A stretch of DNA of 5,764 nucleotides from Nitrospiraceae bacterium (GTDB taxonomy: Bacteria > Nitrospirota_A > Leptospirillia > Leptospirillales > Leptospirillaceae): contig JAPTWQ010000063.1 of NCBI GenBank assembly GCA_028064945.1, positions 1 through 5,764 of the forward strand, written 5' to 3'. The notes under the pieces are model-generated. The model worked only from the letters and a program-made list of their open reading frames with translations. It was not told the origin of the DNA and did not search any database. Within the stretch, counting starts at the first letter, position 1. The number at the start of each line of letters is the position of its first letter. A program made the translations under genes and the position numbers. Below, one piece after another: positions 1 through 4,667 of this stretch.

Positions 1-1
1 C

Positions 2-913
2 CGATCTACTCGCGAATACAGATTCGATGATTCGGCAATGGGAGAATTTCTGCAAGACGGGAGTGGAAACGAAGACCTTCGGCGGATCGTCCGAAGACTC
101 CGACTCGTCAACACCCGTAACCGAATGGGCCATGGCTTGATGGACTATCTTCTTCGCCATCAGAGCGATTATCTTCTCTGTGGAGATCCTGTTTGTCTTA
201 GGCCGCTTACCCAGACCCAGCTTTCCAATAGACTCTCCTCCGAATCCCAATTTGGGGACAATTTTGACGTCAGCCGTCTGTCCCGCATTTCCCGCAACTT
301 TCCCTTGCTGTTTCCCGACCGCCAGATTCGGAGACTCTCGTATCTATGTCCCAACTCGAGAGATGTCTCTTGCCATTTTGTGAGACGCGTGATAGAAAGT
401 GAAAAGTCTTTGATGGCGGAAGGCGAAATCGACGCTCCGTTGTCGGACAACGAGGTTGCCCAGAGAGTGGAGGAGGCATTTGGAACTCGAATCTCCCGGC
501 GGACGGTTGCCCACATCCGGCGGGAGATGGGAATTCCCGAAAAAGTAGAGAGGGCAAAGTCAGGGACCTACCAGGAGATAACAGCGGACTTTTCCCCGCC
601 ATATCTCCTTTCGCGCCAGATCGTTCGGGAATTTGCTCCTTCCGAGCCTGGTGTCTATGAAATCCGTTCTTTTCTTCCCGGATTTCCGGAAGAAGTGCTC
701 TATATCGGCTCAGCCGGGAATATCAGAAAAAGATTGTCTTATCACCTGTATTCGTCTGGCGGCAACCAACTTCTTCGGAAGAAAATTTCCGCTGGATCCC
801 GTTTCAGGTACCAGATTTTCAAGGAGGCATGGCGCACGGCAGAAAGAAGCATCTATCGATCCTTCCGGGATACCTTCGGCAAGCCCCCTGAGTGTAACAG
901 GGCAAGTCCATAG
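2..913 (+). CDS. Sigma-54 (RpoN)-like C-terminal region fused to a GIY-YIG domain, 5' partial
   Basis: The frame is open to the left edge. ATG at 38 has no visible Shine-Dalgarno sequence, and the 12 codons before it (RSTREYRFDDSA) resemble the end of the sigma-54 core-binding region, so the gene probably starts outside the window. Numbering from Met at 38, residues 14-66 resemble the core-binding tail and the 'RPLT' helix (LRPLTQTQL). Residues 77-105 match the first helix-turn-helix only weakly. Residues 111-167 match the RpoN-box region: PLSDNEVAQRV, then SRRTVAHIRREMGIP against the family's ARRTVAKYRE. Sigma-54 normally ends a few residues after this box. Here about 120 residues follow, with GIY-YIG signatures: GVY at 205-207, YIG at 222-224, R232 and H236 in KRLSYH, E269 as possible metal ligand, and PPECN at the end. 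Sigma-54 directs RNA polymerase to -24/-12 promoters; GIY-YIG domains are usually DNA endonucleases. The role of the fusion is unknown. The next gene starts 13 bases downstream, suggesting co-transcription. Domain calls are fairly sure; function is not. Confidence 0.82.
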   Translation, partial: RSTREYRFDDSAMGEFLQDGSGNEDLRRIVRRLRLVNTRNRMGHGLMDYLLRHQSDYLLCGDPVCLRPLTQTQLSNRLSSESQFGDNFDVSRLSRISRNFPLLFPDRQIRRLSYLCPNSRDVSCHFVRRVIESEKSLMAEGEIDAPLSDNEVAQRVEEAFGTRISRRTVAHIRREMGIPEKVERAKSGTYQEITADFSPPYLLSRQIVREFAPSEPGVYEIRSFLPGFPEEVLYIGSAGNIRKRLSYHLYSSGGNQLLRKKISAGSRFRYQIFKEAWRTAERSIYRSFRDTFGKPPECNRASP

Positions 914-926
914 AGAACGGAACGCA

Positions 927-3575
927 ATGAACTTGCCAATTTGTGGAGGAACCTTGGAAAGGTTTTTGCGCAAGCAAGCAAGCAAGCAAGCCCGGGCGAT
1001 ATCGGACGAACCCGTGACTATGAAGGAAGTGTCGGCCTCCGATATCAGTGACTCCCGCGAAGTCGGGGAGGAAGAACTTCGGGCCCGGCTGGAATTTCTG
1101 AATTTCACGGACGATGACCGGTCCTGTCTGAATGCCCTCCACCAGAGCTTGGCTCCTCTCCATCCGACACTCGTGGACGACATCGCTCGCTATCTGACCT
1201 CTTTCGACCGGGAAGGACGATTTTCCCCTACCGACATCAACCGCTTGAAACAGGCTTTCGTCTCCCATTTCGAAGGACTGACCTCCGGTTCCTACGACAT
1301 GGACTTTGTTCTGACCCGGATCAAGGCCGCGTTCCTCTATGAAAAGAGCAGAATATCTCCCCACCTCTACCTGGGGGCCTATGTCCGTCATCTCTCGGGC
1401 CTTCTTCATGAAATGGGAAAGTTTTTTCACGACCGCCCGATGGAACTGGTCGTTGCCATGCGTTCCCTTCTCAAGGCCGTCATCCTTGATGTGGGTCTGA
1501 CACTCGATGGAGATGCCTTCTCCGCCGGGCATACCCACCGGATACTGAAGGATTTCGGAGCGGAACTTCTCTGGAATCTTCCGGACGGACTTGTCCTGCT
1601 ATCCTCTTCCCTGACGGTCCTCTCGGTCAACGCCTCTTTCCTCAGTCGGTTCGGCTTATCGGAGAGATCTCTTCTTGGTCACTCCTTCGACGCTTCGGTG
1701 CATGCGGACGGGTTCCGGGAGGTAATTGACGCCATGTGCACGAACGGCGAAAAGCTCCGGGAAAATATTCTGTTTTCCATGGAGAGAGCAGATGGAGAGA
1801 GACGCCATCCTGTGCGCGTCACCTTCGTCGCGCCGCATTCTTCTTGCCAAGGATTCGATGTACTGGCGATCGTGCGGGACCTGACGGAAGAAACCCGGAT
1901 CCGGGCGGAAGCGGACAATCTCCATCGCCGATTCATCAACCTGGCCGAAACGGCGATCTCCGGGATCGTCCTGACAGATTCCTTCGGGAAGATTATCTAT
2001 TTTAACGCCTCCTCGGAAAGAATGTTCGGACTCCCACGTTCGCGCGCAGAGGGGCAACCGGTCGAAAGCCTTCTTCCAGATCCCTCGCTGATTTCCCTCC
2101 TCCATGCCGACGACAGACGGGCACTTGTCCGGGAGGCGTGGGGTCGCCGTTCCGACGGAACGGAGTTCCCAGTTGAGGTTTCCCTGAGCCACTTCGAAGA
2201 CGGGGCTGACTCCCTCTCTACCCTCGTGTTGAGAGACATCAGTGAGCGCAAGGAGTTTGAGGAGCAGATCCTTCGGCTCGCAAACTTCGATCCCCTGACC
2301 GGTCTTCCCAACCGAACCCATCTCGTGACCCGCCTGAACCAAATTCTTGGCCATTCCTCCCATCAATCCAGTACGGGAGCCCTCCTCTATCTCGACCTCG
2401 ACCGCTTCAAGGGAGTGAACGACTCCCTGGGCCACGACTGCGGCGATGCCCTTCTTGTCGAAGTCGGGAAGCGCCTTTCCGAAAGTGTCCGGAAGGAGGA
2501 CATGGTGGCCCGTTCTGGTGGAGATGAGTTCATCTTGCTTCTGGAAGGTGTCGGCGACAAGAAGGAGGCGGAGAGAATCGCGGAGAAGATTCTGGACGAG
2601 GTGGCCCGTCCTTTCGAGATCGACCATGTGCCTGTTTTCGTGAACGTGAGCCTCGGGATCGTCGTCTGGCCGGAGGATGGAGAGACCTCCGACCTTCTTC
2701 TCCGCCGGGCGGACACGGCCATGTACCGGGCCAAGGAGATCGGGAACACCTGTGCGACTTACGCCCCAGAGGACGGAGTCCGAACGAACCGGATGTACGA
2801 GATGGAAAGGGAACTCCGCCAAGCTTTGGAAAAAGGCGAATTTGTTCTTTTCTATCAGCCCCAGGTAGAGCTTGCAACAAATCGGGTGGTCGGGGCGGAA
2901 GCACTGATTCGATGGAATCATCCTGAGAAGGGGCTGGTTCTCCCTGAGCAGTTTATCCCGGTCGCCGAAAGCACGGGGATGATTGTGGCGGTCGGGGCCT
3001 GGGTCGTCCAGGAGGCATGTCGGCAGATCGGGAGGTGGAAGGATGCGGGGATTCCTCCCATCCGCCTGACGGTCAACGTCTCCGGGCGCCAGTTCGAACG
3101 AGGGGACCTGGCGGAGACCTTCCGGAGAGCACTCGAGGACTCCAGAGTCGAGGGAGGATTCCTCGAGGCGGAGGTCACCGAAAGCGTCCTCATCAAACGC
3201 ACCATGACTCCCAGGGAAGTTGAGAAATTGGCCTCGATGGGAGTTAAGACCTCGATTGATGACTTTGGGACGGGATATTCGAGCCTCTCCTATCTCACAC
3301 GCCTCCCCATCTACAAACTGAAGATCGACCGGTCTTTCGTCACGACACTTCCTTCCGACCCGCATGTGAGAGCCATCACGACCGCCATCGTCACTCTGGG
3401 ATCGTCACTGGGACTCCGGACGATCGCCGAGGGAGTCGAAACACCGGAACAGTTCGAGATTCTCAAAAACCTCGGATGCCACGAGATCCAGGGATACTTC
3501 TTCAGTCCGCCGCTCCCGGAACCCGAATTCAGGAAATGGAACAAGGAAAGAGACGGCGGTTTCCCGGGACGGTAG
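927..3575 (+). CDS. Globin-PAS-PAS-GGDEF-EAL protein, probable bifunctional diguanylate cyclase/c-di-GMP phosphodiesterase
   Basis: This 882-residue cytoplasmic protein has no signal peptide or membrane segment. Residues 50-195 resemble the protoglobin/sensor globin of globin-coupled sensors (LEFLNFTDDD, LYLGAY). PAS domains lie at about 210-322 and 332-445 (second: GIVLTDSFGKIIYFN, then LRDISERK). GGDEF (448-615) keeps the GGDEF active-site motif at 531-535 and an inhibitory-site RKED at 522-525, exactly five residues upstream. EAL (625-875) keeps E658, N717, E749, D778-D779, K799, E835 and Q855, so cyclase and phosphodiesterase activities both look possible: GTP to c-di-GMP, and c-di-GMP to pGpG. 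In the globin, the position expected for the proximal haem histidine appears to be Tyr139, so haem binding is doubtful. The ATG at 927 follows the previous stop by 13 bases but has only a weak GGAA ribosome site; TTG at 954 (after GGAGGA), GTG at 1014 and ATG at 1020 are alternatives that all keep the globin. The frame stays open upstream inside the previous gene, so no stop fixes the start. The output-domain call is very secure; the exact start is not. Confidence 0.93.
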   Translation: MNLPICGGTLERFLRKQASKQARAISDEPVTMKEVSASDISDSREVGEEELRARLEFLNFTDDDRSCLNALHQSLAPLHPTLVDDIARYLTSFDREGRFSPTDINRLKQAFVSHFEGLTSGSYDMDFVLTRIKAAFLYEKSRISPHLYLGAYVRHLSGLLHEMGKFFHDRPMELVVAMRSLLKAVILDVGLTLDGDAFSAGHTHRILKDFGAELLWNLPDGLVLLSSSLTVLSVNASFLSRFGLSERSLLGHSFDASVHADGFREVIDAMCTNGEKLRENILFSMERADGERRHPVRVTFVAPHSSCQGFDVLAIVRDLTEETRIRAEADNLHRRFINLAETAISGIVLTDSFGKIIYFNASSERMFGLPRSRAEGQPVESLLPDPSLISLLHADDRRALVREAWGRRSDGTEFPVEVSLSHFEDGADSLSTLVLRDISERKEFEEQILRLANFDPLTGLPNRTHLVTRLNQILGHSSHQSSTGALLYLDLDRFKGVNDSLGHDCGDALLVEVGKRLSESVRKEDMVARSGGDEFILLLEGVGDKKEAERIAEKILDEVARPFEIDHVPVFVNVSLGIVVWPEDGETSDLLLRRADTAMYRAKEIGNTCATYAPEDGVRTNRMYEMERELRQALEKGEFVLFYQPQVELATNRVVGAEALIRWNHPEKGLVLPEQFIPVAESTGMIVAVGAWVVQEACRQIGRWKDAGIPPIRLTVNVSGRQFERGDLAETFRRALEDSRVEGGFLEAEVTESVLIKRTMTPREVEKLASMGVKTSIDDFGTGYSSLSYLTRLPIYKLKIDRSFVTTLPSDPHVRAITTAIVTLGSSLGLRTIAEGVETPEQFEILKNLGCHEIQGYFFSPPLPEPEFRKWNKERDGGFPGR
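970..991 (+). repeat. CAAG tetranucleotide tandem repeat (5 copies)
   Basis: Five perfect CAAG units (971-990), 22 bases of unbroken period four counting the flanking G and C, lie 14 codons after the ATG at 927. They encode alternating Lys, Gln, Ala and Ser. The unit is not a multiple of three, so gain or loss of one unit would shift the frame if translation starts at 927. If translation starts at 1014 or 1020, the repeat would instead lie in the untranslated leader. Confidence 0.9.
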
Positions 3576-3656
3576 GTGCTCTCTTTGAAGGGGATGGTGG
3601 GGGGGAGGAGGTCGCCTCTTTGTCTGGATGTTCTCATTATTGTTGCTCCTGCCTGG

Positions 3657-3682
3657 TGTTAAGATCCCTTAAGTGTTTAACA
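3657..3682. promoter_or_regulatory. Nested inverted repeats upstream of the promoter, possible regulator site
   Basis: Two dyads overlap here. TTAAG (3659-3663) and CTTAA (3668-3672) are perfect arms around four bases, and TGTTAA (3657-3662) and TTAACA (3677-3682) are perfect arms around fourteen bases. They lie about 44 to 69 bases upstream of the transcription start predicted from the sigma-54 promoter. Sigma-54 activators usually bind somewhat further upstream, so this could be an activator site, another regulator's site, or chance in AT-rich DNA. Confidence 0.35.
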
Positions 3683-3698
3683 TTGTTTTATTATTCAT

Positions 3699-3715
3699 TT
3701 GGCATGCATGTTGCT
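3699..3715 (+). promoter_or_regulatory. Sigma-54 (-24/-12) promoter
   Basis: The sequence TTGGCATGCATGTTGCT matches the sigma-54 consensus YTGGCACG-N4-TTGCW at every fixed position except C to T in the -24 element. The hallmark GG is at 3701-3702 and GC at 3713-3714, with the exact spacing that puts them at -25/-24 and -13/-12. The predicted transcription start is near 3726. It lies in an intergenic region pointing at the HD-GYP gene and its coupled sensor gene. Such promoters need an ATP-dependent enhancer-binding protein, and none is encoded in the window. The match is very good; use in the cell is inferred. Confidence 0.75.
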
Positions 3716-3725
3716 TAATATTCCC

Positions 3726-3869
3726 CGAAGGTAATTCTATTCGGTAAGTATTTTTAATTGATTTTACGAGAATGCGGACATTTCGCTCTGTTTCACTCCA
3801 CTTTCATCTCGGGATAGAACCGCATGAGCCAATAATAAAACGGCCGATTTTTTAAAGGAGGAAAAAGAC
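3726..3869 (+). other. Predicted 5' leader of the HD-GYP gene with complementary segments
   Basis: If transcription starts near 3726, the leader is about 144 bases. It contains ATGCGG (3772-3777) complementary to CCGCAT (3820-3825), and CGAGA (3767-3771) complementary to TCTCG (3807-3811). The two pairings cross, so they could form a pseudoknot or be alternatives. A weaker pair, CCGAA (3725-3729) with TTCGG (3740-3744), lies at the 5' end. I see no match to the conserved core of the known c-di-GMP riboswitch classes. Structure is speculative. Confidence 0.25.
3854..3861 (+). promoter_or_regulatory. Strong ribosome binding site that fixes a TTG start
   Basis: AAAGGAGG is a near-perfect anti-16S match, eight bases before the TTG at 3870. 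It decides the start of the HD-GYP gene, since no ATG is similarly placed. Confidence 0.9.
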
Positions 3870-4667
3870 TTGGAAAATTTATTCGAAAAGACAAGCCTTA
3901 TTCCTTCATCCTCATCGGACCTTCCTCAGGCTTCTGAATCTCTCCCACCGCATTCAGTTCCCTCTCTTCTGGACGCCCTTCATCAAACGACGCTTGTTTT
4001 TCTTGAGGAAATGATGAACCAGCTTGACCGCTGGACCTATGAAAAGAGGTTTCACTCCTATCGGGTCAGCATCCTTTCGGAAGAGTTGGGGAAAAGAATG
4101 TCCTTGTCTCCTGAGCGTCTGATGACATTGAGAGCAGGAGCCCTTCTCCACGATATCGGCAAAATCCGGATCCAGCAGGATATTCTGAATAAACCCGGGG
4201 GACTCACTCCCAAGGAATGGTCAATCATGCGCCAGCATCCAGCCCATGGCCGCTCGATCCTCTCCCAAATTCCGAGCCTCGTCTTTGCGAGGGAGATTGT
4301 TTATCAGCACCATGAACGCTGGAACGGGTCGGGGTATCCCAAAGGTCTGAAGGAAGAGGCCATTCTCTTGGAATCCCGCATTTTTGGAGTGGTCGACAGC
4401 TATGACGCGATGATCTCCCGCCGTTCTTATAACATTGTGAAATCCCATGAAGAAGCGGTCGATGAGATCCGGCGAAATTCCGGAATTCTCTTTGACCATG
4501 ACGTTGTTCAGGCATTCGGGGATATTCCGAGAGAATTTTTCGGTCAGGTGGAATCCGGCCGGAATCATTCCAGTTTTATTCAGGAATTTTTTGTGCCGGA
4601 AGAATACCTGGCTCTTCTTGTACCCCTGGGGCAATCCGTCGCAGACAAAAAAGGAACGTCTTCGTGA
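3870..4667 (+). CDS. HD-GYP domain protein, probable c-di-GMP phosphodiesterase
   Basis: This 265-residue protein starts with TTG, supported by an AAAGGAGG site eight bases upstream. The first 35 or so residues are rich in Ser and Pro and look disordered; a helix (36-55) leads into the HD-GYP domain (about 55-220). Expected metal and catalytic residues are present: H62, the HD pair H94-D95 followed by GK (97-98), H123 in RQHPAHG, H147-H148 with E149, the GYP loop G155-Y156-P157, and D176 in VVDSYDA. HD-GYP enzymes hydrolyse c-di-GMP to pGpG or GMP using a two- or three-iron centre. It has no receiver, PAS or membrane segment, so it is a minimal cytoplasmic form that may take its signal from a partner; a tail of about 45 residues follows the domain. 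Its stop overlaps the start of the membrane sensor gene downstream, suggesting translational coupling. The sigma-54-type promoter at 3699-3715 probably drives it. The family call is very secure; activity is inferred from intact motifs. Confidence 0.95.
   Translation: MENLFEKTSLIPSSSSDLPQASESLPPHSVPSLLDALHQTTLVFLEEMMNQLDRWTYEKRFHSYRVSILSEELGKRMSLSPERLMTLRAGALLHDIGKIRIQQDILNKPGGLTPKEWSIMRQHPAHGRSILSQIPSLVFAREIVYQHHERWNGSGYPKGLKEEAILLESRIFGVVDSYDAMISRRSYNIVKSHEEAVDEIRRNSGILFDHDVVQAFGDIPREFFGQVESGRNHSSFIQEFFVPEEYLALLVPLGQSVADKKGTSS
4651..4655 (+). promoter_or_regulatory. Ribosome binding site for the overlapping GTG start
   Basis: AAGGA (within a longer A-rich run) sits eight bases before the GTG at 4664, inside the end of the HD-GYP gene. 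It supports the GTG as the start of the sensor gene and coupling through the GTGA overlap. Confidence 0.7.

Larger units (their letters stand above)
3576..3869. other. AT-rich intergenic regulatory region between the two gene groups
   Basis: This 294-base stretch contains no credible gene. It is clearly more AT-rich than the flanking genes, especially from about 3655 onward. It begins with a purine-rich tract including seven consecutive G (3599-3605) and a weak hairpin. An inverted repeat (3657-3682), a sigma-54-type promoter (3699-3715), a predicted leader with complementary segments and a strong ribosome binding site then follow in order. This is the layout expected of a regulated promoter region for the downstream gene pair. 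Confidence 0.8.

Noticed and set aside
633..926. Upstream extension of the GGDEF-EAL frame to an ATG at 633
   Set aside because: It overlaps the GIY-YIG domain in another frame and shows no domain similarity. The ATG at 927, just after the previous stop, is the more natural start.
1656..3365. Long open frame of 569 codons on the - strand
   Set aside because: It lies antisense to the GGDEF-EAL gene, whose motifs are all conserved. The - strand translation shows no recognisable domain and is a by-product of GC-biased codons.
3605..3624. Hairpin after the GGDEF-EAL gene (GAGG-TCG-CCTC followed by TTT) as an intrinsic terminator
   Set aside because: The stem has only four firm pairs plus G-T and A-T extensions, and there are only three or four T bases. 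It is too weak to call a terminator.
3476..3718. Small + strand open frame spanning the end of the GGDEF-EAL gene and the intergenic region
   Set aside because: It begins inside a conserved EAL domain in another frame, has no ribosome binding site and no recognisable protein features, and runs across the sigma-54 promoter.
3726..3869. c-di-GMP riboswitch in the leader
   Set aside because: Expected from context, but I could not find the conserved core of the class I or class II c-di-GMP riboswitch.
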